Assembly: GCA_027296045.1 (NCBI GenBank)
Contig: JAPUJS010000518.1
Coordinates: 1-13,021, forward strand
Origin: a bacterium
Lineage (GTDB): Bacteria; Latescibacterota; UBA2968
DNA length: 13,021 nucleotides
Reading direction: 5' to 3'
Positions 1-7,663 of the stretch are shown piece by piece. The notes below the pieces were generated by a model that was not told where the DNA came from, did not search any database, and saw only the letters and a list, made by a program, of their open reading frames with translations. Position 1 is the stretch's first letter; every line of letters starts with the position of its first letter. Position numbers and translations under genes: made by a program.

Positions 1-1446
1 GGGGGCGCCTTCCAGTTGCTGATTTTCGGATTCGAGAAAGCGGGCTTCGGCCAGGGCGTCGTCCGTGCGATTGTACTGGATTCGTTTTCTGGCTTCTATG
101 GCATAGTCTGTGAGTGGGTAGGTGTCGATGAGCTTTTGAAACGTTTCCCTGGCCTCGGTTTGGTTTTCGAGGCTGTCGGCCTGAATCACGCCAATGGAAA
201 AGAGGGCTTTGGGGGCATAGGAAACATCAACCGTATCTGCCACGGTGAGCGCACGGCGATAGGTCACCAGGGCCGAGTCGAGTTCGCCGAGACGGAAGAG
301 GTAGAGCTCGGCCAGTTCAAACATGGGGGGGAGGCTGCGTTTTCCGCCTTTTTCTTTTTCGATCTGCTTGATGTAGCGTTCGAGTGCACTCAGGTCTTTG
401 CCGCGTTGGATGGCCTGTATTGCGGCATCGGAGGAGCGTTTTTCACGGCTGGCCTTATTGAAATAGTCTTTGGCCTGGTCCAGGTCTTTCCGGTATTTCT
501 GTTCAATCAGACCCATGCGATAGTAGGCTTCCGCGCTGTATTGGGTGCGGGGGTTGTCCTTGGCAATCGCTTCATACGATTCCAGGGCCGCTTCGTGTTG
601 GCCCAACAGGGTGTGGAGATTGGCCTGTTTGATCCGGACCTCGGGGGTGTAGATTTTGAGCCGTTTGATTTTCAGGATACGCTCGTACATCTGTTGCGCT
701 TCCTCTAGCTTTCCCTGCAATTCCAGAACTTCACCCATTCGAGCCCGGGTTTCAAAGTTGATTTTTGTGGAGGGGCGCGATTTGAGGGCGTGTTGATAGG
801 CCTCTAGGGCTTTGTTGTAGTGTCGCAGGTAGAAATGTCCGTTCCCAATGCCCCGCCAGGCCTGTGCCTGGAGACTATGCTTTTTTCCCAGTGTATTCCG
901 CAGGTCCTGATAGGCCTCAATTGCGTCTTCATAGTTTTCTTCGGCAACCTCAATTTCGGCCAGGGCCAGCCGGGCTTTTGCCTGCAAATCCGCATCTCCC
1001 CGCTCGCCGACGAGGGCGAATGACAGCCGGGCTTCGTTCAACTGTCCGGAAGCCCAGTAGGTCAAGCCCTGCCAATACAGGGTTTCGGGAATCAGGTCGC
1101 TTTGCGGGAAGTTTTCCTGCATCTCCTGAAATTTGGTGAGTGCATCGCCGTAGTCTCCCCGCCAGTAAAAGGATTTGCCGATCATCAGGATACTGTCGTC
1201 CACCCACTTGCTGTTGGGATGCAGCTCGATAACTGCCGAGGCTTTTTTGATGGCGATCATATAGATCTGCTTGTACACGGCCGGTGTGATGCGGCTGCCC
1301 GGGGTTTCGGATTCCAGACGTTTGAGATCGGCGAGGTGGTATTGTTTTCGAGCGTTGAAATAGGTGTTGTAATAGACGCTATTACAAGACACGGTGCCAA
1401 GCAGAAGAAGGACGAAGGACAGCTTGATGTAACGGATAGAGATCAT
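1..1446 (-). CDS. TPR-repeat outer-membrane lipoprotein (3' end beyond window)
   Basis: The frame is open from the ATG at 1446 down to base 1, giving 482 residues with no stop, so the protein is truncated by the window edge. The first 20 residues form a lipoprotein signal: a short basic start, a Leu/Val-rich core and a lipobox ending G-T-V-S-C, with Cys21 the probable lipidated residue. The mature part starts SVYYNTYFNARKQY and then consists of alpha-helical repeats. Tetratricopeptide-like units with the W/Y-G-Y-A pattern are visible around residues 90-115, 120-145, 165-185, 195-225, 235-260, 275-300 and 385-450. TPR lipoproteins of this kind act as periplasmic or outer-membrane scaffolds, as BamD-like or gliding-associated proteins do. 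The actual partner is unknown. The start codon overlaps the carB2 stop as ATGA and no Shine-Dalgarno is visible, so translation is probably coupled to carB2. A functional link to pyrimidine or arginine synthesis is not implied. Confidence 0.8.
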   Translation of the reverse strand, partial: MISIRYIKLSFVLLLLGTVSCNSVYYNTYFNARKQYHLADLKRLESETPGSRITPAVYKQIYMIAIKKASAVIELHPNSKWVDDSILMIGKSFYWRGDYGDALTKFQEMQENFPQSDLIPETLYWQGLTYWASGQLNEARLSFALVGERGDADLQAKARLALAEIEVAEENYEDAIEAYQDLRNTLGKKHSLQAQAWRGIGNGHFYLRHYNKALEAYQHALKSRPSTKINFETRARMGEVLELQGKLEEAQQMYERILKIKRLKIYTPEVRIKQANLHTLLGQHEAALESYEAIAKDNPRTQYSAEAYYRMGLIEQKYRKDLDQAKDYFNKASREKRSSDAAIQAIQRGKDLSALERYIKQIEKEKGGKRSLPPMFELAELYLFRLGELDSALVTYRRALTVADTVDVSYAPKALFSIGVIQADSLENQTEARETFQKLIDTYPLTDYAIEARKRIQYNRTDDALAEARFLESENQQLEGAP

Positions 1447-3272
1447 GGTATTTGGAGTTGGGCGTGAAATTCTTGGAGCGACCGGATGCGGATTGCTTTA
1501 TTTTTTTTCAGGGATTCAATACCGGCCACTGCTGCTGCTGCTCCGGCCAGGGTGGTGGTATAAGGCACGGCGTATTGTACGGCAGATCGGCGAATTTCGT
1601 GGTCAAAGGCCTGAGTTTTTTCGCCTGCCGGGGTGTTGATCATCAACGAGATGGTGCCGTTTTTGATGGCATCTACAATATTGGGGCGGCCTTCCTGGAT
1701 TTTGAGAATGGTTTCTGTCGGCACGCCTTGATCTTGTAGATAGGTGCAGGTGCCGCGCGTGGCCACCATGTGAAAGCCCAACTTAGAAAGGCGTTCTGCA
1801 ATCGGAACGACGGCTGCTTTGTCTTTGTCATTGACGCTGATAAAGACCGTGCCTTCCACGGGCAGTCGAACGCCGGCACCCAGTTGGGCCTTTTGAAAGC
1901 TCATGCCAAAGTCGGTATCGATGCCCATGACTTCGCCCGTAGATTTCATTTCCGGGCCCAGGAGGGTGTCCACACCGGGAAACTTATTGAATGGCAGTAC
2001 TGCTTCTTTGACGGCAATGTGAGAGATCACGATTTCTTTTGGAATGCCCTGTTTTTTCAGGGTGTGACCCACCATAGCCCGGGCCGCCACTTTGGCCAGG
2101 GGAATGCCAATGGCTTTGCTGACAAACGGCACGGTGCGTGAAGCTCTTGGATTGACTTCGATAATATAAACGGTGCCGTCCTGAATGGCATACTGGACGT
2201 TCATCAGGCCGGAGACATTCAGGGCCCGGGCCAGGTCGTGGGTGTGCTGACGTATTTCGCACAGGTTTTGGTCCGAAATCATATAGGGTGGCAACACGCA
2301 AGCGCTGTCTCCTGAATGAACACCTGCGCTTTCAATATGTTGCATAATTCCGCCGATGATGACGGCGGAAGGGTCGGCCACGGCGTCGACATCAAACTCG
2401 TGGGCATCTTCCAGGAAACGGTCGATGAGAATGGGGCGCTCGGGTGAGGCCTCCATGGCATTGTGCATATAAGAGAGCAGGGCTTCGCGTTCATACACAA
2501 TGGCCATGGCTCTGCCGCCGAGCACATAGGAGGGGCGGACCAGGACGGGATAACCGATATTTTTGGCGATGGCGACGGCTTCGTCCACACTGACCGCCGT
2601 CCCGTTTTCGGGCTGGCGAATGCCCAGTTCCTGGATGAGGGCACCAAAGCGTTTTCGGTCTTCGGCCAGATCGATGCTGTCGGGAGAGGTGCCAATGATC
2701 GGGAGTCCGCCCCGTTCCAGGTCGCGTGCCAGGTTGAGCGGGGTTTGTCCGCCGAACTGGACAATGACCCCGTCGGGTTGTTCCAAATCGGCGATGTTGA
2801 GCACGTCTTCGGCAGTGAGGGGCTCGAAGTAGAGTTTGTCGGAGGTGTCGTAATCTGTGGAGACGGTTTCTGGGTTGGAGTTGACCATGATGGTTTCAAA
2901 ACCGTCTTCTTGGAGGGCGAACGAGGCATGGCAACAGCAGTAGTCGAACTCAATGCCCTGACCAATGCGGTTGGGACCGCCGCCCAGGATCATAATCTTT
3001 TTCCGGTTGGACCGGATGGCTTCAGAAGTACTTTCGTAGGTGGAATAGTGATAGGGTGTGTAGGCTTCGAATTCGGCGGCACAGGTATCGACGGTTTTAT
3101 AGACAACTATGACGCCCAGTTCTTTGCGCAGGGCCCGAATGGCCCATTCGTCGGTGTGCCAGAGGTGGGCGAGCTGGCGGTCAGAAAAGCCAAAGCGTTT
3201 GGCTTTCAAAAGGTCGTCCCGGGAGACGCAGGATTTGAGATCGTCGAATGAGGGCTGTTTGGTTTTGGTCAT
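1443..3272 (-). CDS. carB2: Carbamoyl-phosphate synthetase large subunit, C-terminal half (CarB2)
   Basis: This 609-residue protein matches the second half of CarB, the large subunit that makes carbamoyl phosphate from bicarbonate, ammonia (from Gln via CarA) and two ATP for pyrimidine and arginine synthesis. Residues 1-60 are the end of the oligomerisation domain. The pre-ATP-grasp fold follows at about 92-150 (ILGGGPNRIGQGIEFDYCC), then the second ATP-grasp domain, the carbamate kinase half, at about 200-450 (VRPSYVLGGRAM 245-256; IEVNPRASRTVPFVSKA 371-387; LPFNKFPGVD). The MGS-like allosteric domain covers about 470-609 (NIVDAIKNGT, RRSAVQYAVPYTTTLAG). I chose ATG 3272. A TTG at 3278 is the only in-frame upstream alternative after the carB1 stop. 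There is no Shine-Dalgarno. The frame is continuous with carB1 apart from one TGA 15 nt upstream. The stop overlaps the next gene's start by 4 nt. Confidence 0.95.
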   Translation of the reverse strand: MTKTKQPSFDDLKSCVSRDDLLKAKRFGFSDRQLAHLWHTDEWAIRALRKELGVIVVYKTVDTCAAEFEAYTPYHYSTYESTSEAIRSNRKKIMILGGGPNRIGQGIEFDYCCCHASFALQEDGFETIMVNSNPETVSTDYDTSDKLYFEPLTAEDVLNIADLEQPDGVIVQFGGQTPLNLARDLERGGLPIIGTSPDSIDLAEDRKRFGALIQELGIRQPENGTAVSVDEAVAIAKNIGYPVLVRPSYVLGGRAMAIVYEREALLSYMHNAMEASPERPILIDRFLEDAHEFDVDAVADPSAVIIGGIMQHIESAGVHSGDSACVLPPYMISDQNLCEIRQHTHDLARALNVSGLMNVQYAIQDGTVYIIEVNPRASRTVPFVSKAIGIPLAKVAARAMVGHTLKKQGIPKEIVISHIAVKEAVLPFNKFPGVDTLLGPEMKSTGEVMGIDTDFGMSFQKAQLGAGVRLPVEGTVFISVNDKDKAAVVPIAERLSKLGFHMVATRGTCTYLQDQGVPTETILKIQEGRPNIVDAIKNGTISLMINTPAGEKTQAFDHEIRRSAVQYAVPYTTTLAGAAAAVAGIESLKKNKAIRIRSLQEFHAQLQIP

Positions 3273-3287
3273 TTTCAATTTGGAGGA

Positions 3288-4736
3288 TCAGGTGATTAAT
3301 GCCGCCAATTCTCTTTCGACTTCCACAATTTGGCGCATGTTTTCTAAGAACCAGGGGTCGATCTTTGTGAGATCGTAGAGTTCCTGGATGGAGAAGTTGA
3401 GATCAAGAGCGGCTTTGATGTAAAATATCCGTTGGGAGTTGGGAACACGCAGGCGATTTTCCAGTTGGTCTCGGTCCAGGGTCTCGATATCGAAATCTTT
3501 GCCATCGGCCCCAAAACCCGCTCGCCCGATTTCAAGCCCGCGAAGTCCTTTTTGAAGGGCTTCTTTGAATGTGCGACCGATGGCCATGGTTTCGCCTACC
3601 GATTTCATCTGGGTGCCCAGGAGGTCCTCTGTTTGGGGGAATTTTTCAAAGGCCCAGCGCGGGATTTTGACCACGCAATAGTCGATGGAGGGCTCAAAGG
3701 AGGCGGGGGTTTCGCGGGTGATGTCGTTTTGGATTTCGTCCAGGGTATATCCCACGGCCAGCTTGGCAGCGATTTTGGCAATGGGGAAGCCGGTGGCTTT
3801 GGAGGCCAGGGCAGACGACCGGGACACCCGGGGGTTCATTTCGATGATGACCCGCCGCCCGGTTTCTGGATGGACGGCAAACTGGATGTTCGAACCGCCC
3901 GTTTCGACTCCGATTTCCCGGATCACGGCCAGAGCGTCATCTCGCATGTCCTGATATTCTTTGTCGGTCAGGGTTTGGACAGGCGCAACCGTAATGGAGT
4001 CACCCGTATGAATGCCCATCGGATCGAGGTTTTCGATGGAGCAAATGATGACCACGTTGTCGTTGAGGTCCCGCATGACCTCCAGTTCGAATTCCTTCCA
4101 TCCGATAATGGATTCTTCAATCAAGATTTCGGAAGTGGGTGATAAGTCGATCCCGGATGCGGCTGCCCGTTCGAATTCTTCCATGTTATAGGCCGTGCCG
4201 GCCCCTGTGCCACCCAGGGTATAGGATGGGCGAATAATGGCGGGGAATCCGATTTCAGAGACGACTTGTATGGCTTCTTCGAGGGTGTAGGCAAATCGGC
4301 CGTGGGGAAAATCCAGGCCGATTTTTTTCATGGCATTCTGGAATTTCTCTCTGTTTTCGGCTTTCTCAATGGCTTCGGGTTTGGCGCCGATCATTTCGAC
4401 TTCGAATCGATCGAGTACGCCGTCTTCAACCAGTTCCATGGCCACGTTGAGGCCCGTTTGTCCGCCCAGGGTTGGCAACAGGGCATCGGGACGTTCTCTT
4501 TCGATCACAGCAGCACAGATGTCCCGGGTCACCGGTTCGATATAGGTACGATCGGCCATTTCGGGGTCGGTCATAATGGTTGCCGGGTTGGAGTTGACCA
4601 GGACGATTTCAAACCCTTCTTCCCGAAGTGCTTTACAGGCCTGGGTGCCAGAGTAATCAAATTCACAGGCCTGACCAATGACAATGGGGCCAGAACCGAT
4701 GATCATGATTTTTTGAATGTCTGTTCGTTTGGGCAT
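3288..4736 (-). CDS. carB1: Carbamoyl-phosphate synthetase large subunit, N-terminal half (CarB1)
   Basis: This 482-residue protein corresponds to the first half of CarB, which phosphorylates bicarbonate to carboxyphosphate and makes carbamate. The pre-ATP-grasp domain is at about 8-120 (IIGSGPIVIGQACEFDYSG 12-30). The ATP-grasp domain is at about 125-400 (RPSYTLGGTGAG 169-180). From memory of the E. coli enzyme, residues R129, R169, E215, H243, Q285, E299 and N301 all fall at the same numbers here, so this half looks catalytically intact. Residues from about 403 onward belong to the oligomerisation domain, which is cut at TGA 3290-3288. E. coli CarB is a single chain of about 1,070 residues. 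Split carB is known in Methanocaldococcus jannaschii and Aquifex aeolicus. The neighbour carB2 supplies the rest, so both halves should assemble. carA, the glutaminase subunit, is not in the window. The Shine-Dalgarno is weak. Confidence 0.95.
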   Translation of the reverse strand: MPKRTDIQKIMIIGSGPIVIGQACEFDYSGTQACKALREEGFEIVLVNSNPATIMTDPEMADRTYIEPVTRDICAAVIERERPDALLPTLGGQTGLNVAMELVEDGVLDRFEVEMIGAKPEAIEKAENREKFQNAMKKIGLDFPHGRFAYTLEEAIQVVSEIGFPAIIRPSYTLGGTGAGTAYNMEEFERAAASGIDLSPTSEILIEESIIGWKEFELEVMRDLNDNVVIICSIENLDPMGIHTGDSITVAPVQTLTDKEYQDMRDDALAVIREIGVETGGSNIQFAVHPETGRRVIIEMNPRVSRSSALASKATGFPIAKIAAKLAVGYTLDEIQNDITRETPASFEPSIDYCVVKIPRWAFEKFPQTEDLLGTQMKSVGETMAIGRTFKEALQKGLRGLEIGRAGFGADGKDFDIETLDRDQLENRLRVPNSQRIFYIKAALDLNFSIQELYDLTKIDPWFLENMRQIVEVERELAALIT

Positions 4737-4825
4737 GGCTTAGCATTCGATGGTGCATTGCGGGTGTGGGGTGCGATTCCTATGCGCTCGTACGTGGATT
4801 CATACAGAGGTGTAACCGGCCATAG

Positions 4826-4863
4826 AAATGCCTGTGACCTCCACGGAGGGACCACAGGCATTT
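4826..4863 (-). terminator. Strong hairpin between the nnr operon and carB1
   Basis: An 11-bp perfect inverted repeat (AAATGCCTGTG / CACAGGCATTT) is extended by an inner CCTCC/GGAGG pairing across small bulges. It lies 25 nt past the stop of the upstream minus-strand gene. On the minus strand the stem is followed by ATTTCTAT, a poor U-tract. It could terminate the nnr transcript or form a hairpin in the carB1 leader. A terminator is favoured because it separates two gene groups, but the weak T-run keeps this uncertain. Confidence 0.5.
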
Positions 4864-4888
4864 GAAAATTATCGTGAAGACTGTGTGT

Positions 4889-5407
4889 TTAAACATTCTG
4901 GAGTAGCACAAGATAAATGATCAGGAGCACAAAGACCAGGGCGACCACATAGGACACTTTGAGCACAAGGTCTTTGAACGTTCTCTGGCCCGAAGGCGCT
5001 ATGGGCATAGCCATTGGGGGAAGGGGGTCCTGTGTTTGTCTGGGAAAGCGTTCTTTCTCGATCAGATCGACCAGTTTGGGGTCGCATCCTCCGATGGCCC
5101 GGAGAATCAGGCGTTTGTTTCGCGCCACTTTTTCGGCCAGTTGTTCCCGGGGCGACTTCAGGGGATTGTCTTTGGGAAATAAGTCCTCGGTTTCGTCGCC
5201 TTCCTGCTGATCTTCAATGAGACTTAATGCTCGGGCCCGCGCCAATTTTTCGGCCAGGGCATGCATCTGTTTTTTGTTGTGTACGTTTGCTCGAATCACC
5301 CGTCCGCAGGTTTCGACAAACCGATCCAAATTGGACCGAATGTCTGATTCGCTGAGTCCGAGAAGATAGGATTCTTCGATGATTTCTTCAATATATTCGG
5401 TGTTCAT
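4889..5407 (-). CDS. Uncharacterised C-terminally membrane-anchored protein
   Basis: I do not recognise this 172-residue family. Residues 1-65 are acidic to basic and helical (EEIIEESYLLGLSESDIRSNLDRF, then ALAEKLARARALSL). Residues 66-90 are a charged linker. Residues 90-125 are a basic helical stretch (AEKVARNKRLILRAIGGCDPKLVDLIEKERF). Residues 126-145 are Pro-rich. The protein ends with one hydrophobic segment at about 149-169 and three residues after it. With no signal peptide it looks tail-anchored, with a cytoplasmic N-terminal domain. Its start overlaps the nnr stop as ATGA, so it is co-translated with nnr. No enzyme motif is visible and its function is unknown. The coupling to nnr and the clean frame make a real gene very likely. 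Confidence 0.75.
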   Translation of the reverse strand: MNTEYIEEIIEESYLLGLSESDIRSNLDRFVETCGRVIRANVHNKKQMHALAEKLARARALSLIEDQQEGDETEDLFPKDNPLKSPREQLAEKVARNKRLILRAIGGCDPKLVDLIEKERFPRQTQDPLPPMAMPIAPSGQRTFKDLVLKVSYVVALVFVLLIIYLVLLQNV

Positions 5408-7032
5408 GAAACGGATCCATCTGTTGTCGGTTTGTGGGGATACAATTGAATATAACGATTTTTGTCTAGATTTGCTCGAATCTGTTGTTCGGCAACCGGG
5501 AGTGTGTGGATGAGGTCTCCTGCAATCATGCCTGCCTGACCGTGTGTTTCAGAAGCGATATCTCCAGCAAGGCCGTGCCAGTAGACGCCCAGACAGGTTG
5601 CCTGGACCGTATCCAGGCCCTGGGCAAGCAGGCTGGCAATCAGACCGGTGAGCACATCTCCCGAGCCGCCAGTGGCCATTCCAGCATTGCCGCTGGGATT
5701 GACAAAGGCTTCGCCTGAGGGGGTCGCGACGATGGTGGGTGCCCCTTTTAAGACAAGGGTGACACCGATTTGTGTGGCCAGGTTGCGTGCCGCTTCCAGG
5801 GGGTTTTCGAGGTGTTTCTGCCCGGTCAACCGTTTGAATTCACCCGGGTGGGGTGTTAAAACCAAGGGGGCTGAACAGTTTTTCAGACAGTCGACATTTC
5901 CCGCCAGGGCATTGAGGGCATCGGCGTCCAGGACCGTCGGCACCGCCAGGTCGGGAAGCAGGCGTTTTAGCAGTTGTCCCGTTTCTCGATGGGTGCCCAG
6001 TCCGGGACCGATTGCAACGCTGTTGGCATTTTGGATGAGGCGCTGGATTTCACCCCGTGCCCTGAGTGACAAACAACGTGCGCTGCGGACTTCCGGCAAG
6101 GGGCGCGTCATGGCCTCGGTGACCTGGACCTCCAGGATGTCGTTGAGGCTTTTCGGAACGCCCAGTATAACCAGCCCGGCACCCCCTCTGAGGGCGGCTT
6201 TTGTCGAAAGGACGGCGGCCCCGGTCAGCCCGACCGAGCCGGCCAGGATGACGACTCGTCCGCAATCTCCCTTGTGGGCATCGGGCGCTCGGTCGGGCAA
6301 AAGGGCGCTCCCGCCGTGTGCCGCAATCAGATGGGTTTGAACACCTTCGGCTTCGACCGCTCCGGCCGGAATGCCGATATCGACGAGGTGCAAAGAACCA
6401 CAAAATGCTCGACCAGGGTGTATAAAATGGCCCCTGCGGGGCTGTCCGAACGTGACAGTGGCCCTTGCCTGAGGGCAGGGGCCACCGGCCTTGCCGGTGT
6501 CGGCATTCAAACCCGAAGGCAAGTCCACGGCGACCAGCGGACAAGTCGCTTCGTTCAGGATGTGGATCGCATCTGCAATCAACCCCCGGGGGGTGCCTCG
6601 AATGCCTGTGCCGAGCAGGGCATCGACCACAAGGTCAGCCCTGGCAAGGGCCTGACGGATTGCTTCCAGGGATTGGGTTGTTTGGACCGATTCAACTTTT
6701 AGAGGCTTCAGGAGATCCAGATGGTATTTTGCATCGCCTTGAACGTCTTCTGTTTTGGCAAGTAAAAAGAGGCGAACCCGAGCGCCGTCCTGGTTCGCCA
6801 GGCGGGCGACGACAAATCCATCTCCGCCGTTGTTGCCCTTGCCGCACAGGATGACCAGGTTTTTGCCCGAAACGCCTTCCAGCAAGTCCCGGAGGACCCG
6901 ATATACCCCCCGGCCTGCTGTTTCCATTAAAATTTCGCCGGAAATACCCCCATCGATAGCCCGACGGTCGATGCGGCTCATCTGAGCGCCGGTGACCAGG
7001 TCGGTGTGTGCCTCTTTGGGAGATTGGGACAT
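5404..7032 (-). CDS. nnr: Bifunctional NAD(P)HX epimerase / ADP-dependent dehydratase (Nnr)
   Basis: This enzyme repairs hydrated NAD(P)H. The N-terminal YjeF_N domain epimerises R- and S-NAD(P)HX, and the C-terminal ribokinase-like domain dehydrates the S form with ADP. The epimerase domain covers about 10-225, with the signature GKGNNGGDG at 64-72 and VDALLGTGIRG at 136-146. The dehydratase domain covers about 245-525: HKGDCGRV 253-260, IGPGLG 341-346, LDADALNAL 368-376, LTPHPGEF 392-399 and the nucleotide-binding GGSGDVLTG 455-463. The length of 542 is slightly above the usual bacterial 500 or so, mainly from a short C-terminal tail. It is the first gene of a minus-strand operon and overlaps the membrane-protein gene by 4 nt. 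The start at 7032 gives the expected N-terminus. The Shine-Dalgarno is weak. The metabolite-repair role is independent of its neighbours. Confidence 0.95.
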   Translation of the reverse strand: MSQSPKEAHTDLVTGAQMSRIDRRAIDGGISGEILMETAGRGVYRVLRDLLEGVSGKNLVILCGKGNNGGDGFVVARLANQDGARVRLFLLAKTEDVQGDAKYHLDLLKPLKVESVQTTQSLEAIRQALARADLVVDALLGTGIRGTPRGLIADAIHILNEATCPLVAVDLPSGLNADTGKAGGPCPQARATVTFGQPRRGHFIHPGRAFCGSLHLVDIGIPAGAVEAEGVQTHLIAAHGGSALLPDRAPDAHKGDCGRVVILAGSVGLTGAAVLSTKAALRGGAGLVILGVPKSLNDILEVQVTEAMTRPLPEVRSARCLSLRARGEIQRLIQNANSVAIGPGLGTHRETGQLLKRLLPDLAVPTVLDADALNALAGNVDCLKNCSAPLVLTPHPGEFKRLTGQKHLENPLEAARNLATQIGVTLVLKGAPTIVATPSGEAFVNPSGNAGMATGGSGDVLTGLIASLLAQGLDTVQATCLGVYWHGLAGDIASETHGQAGMIAGDLIHTLPVAEQQIRANLDKNRYIQLYPHKPTTDGSVS

Positions 7033-7074
7033 CGGGTGCCTGTCAAATTGCCTGGATTCGCTTTAAGCTGCCTA

Positions 7075-7104
7075 AAAATACACGAATCGGAGGGTCAACG
7101 CAAA
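7075..7104 (-). promoter_or_regulatory. Weak candidate promoter for nnr
   Basis: On the minus strand TTTGCG (7104-7099) and TATTTT (7080-7075) are separated by 18 nt and lie about 45 nt upstream of the nnr start. The -10 match is 4 of 6 and the -35 match is poor. It is listed because nnr must have a promoter in this divergent region and nothing better was seen. It remains tentative. Confidence 0.25.
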
Positions 7105-7238
7105 CGCTTTTTTGGACAGAAAGATTTCCCTGTAAAAAGGCGTCTATACCGGGGCTCCGGAGGATTGATTTGGGTGGAAAAAGTGTAAAATAAGGCTAAA
7201 AAGTCATCGGACCGCCGTGTTGAATCCGGACAAATTCC

Positions 7239-7267
7239 TTGACACATTTTGAGGGCTTTTCTATTTT
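7239..7267 (+). promoter_or_regulatory. Sigma70-type promoter for tRNA-Ser(UGA)
   Basis: A perfect -35 TTGACA (7239-7244) is followed by a 17-nt spacer and -10 TATTTT (7262-7267, 4 of 6). The expected transcription start near 7274 lies about 20 nt before the mature tRNA 5' end, a normal leader for RNase P processing. Confidence 0.65.
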
Positions 7268-7293
7268 TCAGTGGAATTGCAAGTTACGATACC

Positions 7294-7381
7294 GGTGGGG
7301 TGCGAGAGCGGTTGAATCGGGCGGTCTTGAAAACCGTTGACCTTCACGGGTCCGTGGGTTCGAATCCCACCCCCACCGCCA
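7294..7381 (+). tRNA. tRNA-Ser (anticodon UGA)
   Basis: The acceptor arm GGTGGGG (7294-7300) pairs with CCCCACC (7371-7377). The discriminator is G, followed by an encoded CCA (7379-7381). The anticodon loop CTTGAAA has TGA at 7328-7330 on a stem GCGGT/ACCGT. A long variable arm, typical of serine tRNAs, precedes the T arm GTGGG-TTCGAAT-CCCAC. It reads UCA (and other UCN by wobble). The 88-nt length fits a class II tRNA. Confidence 0.97.
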
Positions 7382-7444
7382 TCCACTTGTTCCTCGGTTC
7401 TGCCTATAGGGCGCGGATCGAGTATGTTGTTGAACCATTTTATC

Positions 7445-7473
7445 TTGCGTTTACACCCTGTTTTTGTTAAAAT
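7445..7473 (+). promoter_or_regulatory. Extended -10 promoter for tRNA-Ser(GCU)
   Basis: The -10 TAAAAT (7468-7473, 5 of 6) is preceded by TG at 7465-7466, making an extended -10. A partial -35 TTGCGT (7445-7450) lies 17 nt upstream. Transcription would start near 7480, about 20 nt before the tRNA, so this tRNA need not depend on the upstream one. Confidence 0.5.
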
Positions 7474-7501
7474 TTACAGTCTATTCAACGCTTTTTCCTA
7501 A

Positions 7502-7593
<92 letters not shown>

Positions 7594-7604
7594 GAAATTT
7601 AATG

Positions 7605-7660
7605 TTCCGGGTTTCGGGTTGAAGACCTTAATAAGACCCGGAACCCGGAACTGGTTTTTT
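7605..7660 (+). terminator. Intrinsic terminator or attenuator just before gltX
   Basis: The arms TTCCGGGTTTCGGGT and ACCCGGAACCCGGAA (7605-7619 and 7636-7650) form a 15-bp stem with a single G-U pair and a 16-nt loop. CTGG and six Ts (7655-7660) follow. This is a strong Rho-independent terminator for the tRNA-Ser transcript. The gltX ATG begins 3 nt after the T-run, and no separate gltX promoter was seen, so gltX may rely on read-through. Confidence 0.75.
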
Positions 7661-7663
7661 ACA

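Noticed and set aside
16..708. A 230-codon plus-strand open frame.
   Set aside because: It is the antisense shadow of the TPR lipoprotein, whose minus-strand frame shows a signal peptide and repeats. Similar long antisense frames over carB1, carB2, nnr and ALDH were rejected for the same reason.
1805..1831. The peptide MTKTKQPSF is encoded both at the start of carB2 and in another frame within carB2 at this position.
   Set aside because: The two 27-nt stretches differ at six third positions, and the second lies in a frame that is not translated (the real frame reads VNDKDKAAVV). It is probably coincidence, not a repeat or duplicated start.
3288..3290. The carB TGA as a selenocysteine codon.
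   Set aside because: The residue is in a linker of the oligomerisation domain with no redox role, and I see no stem-loop just downstream resembling a bacterial SECIS element.
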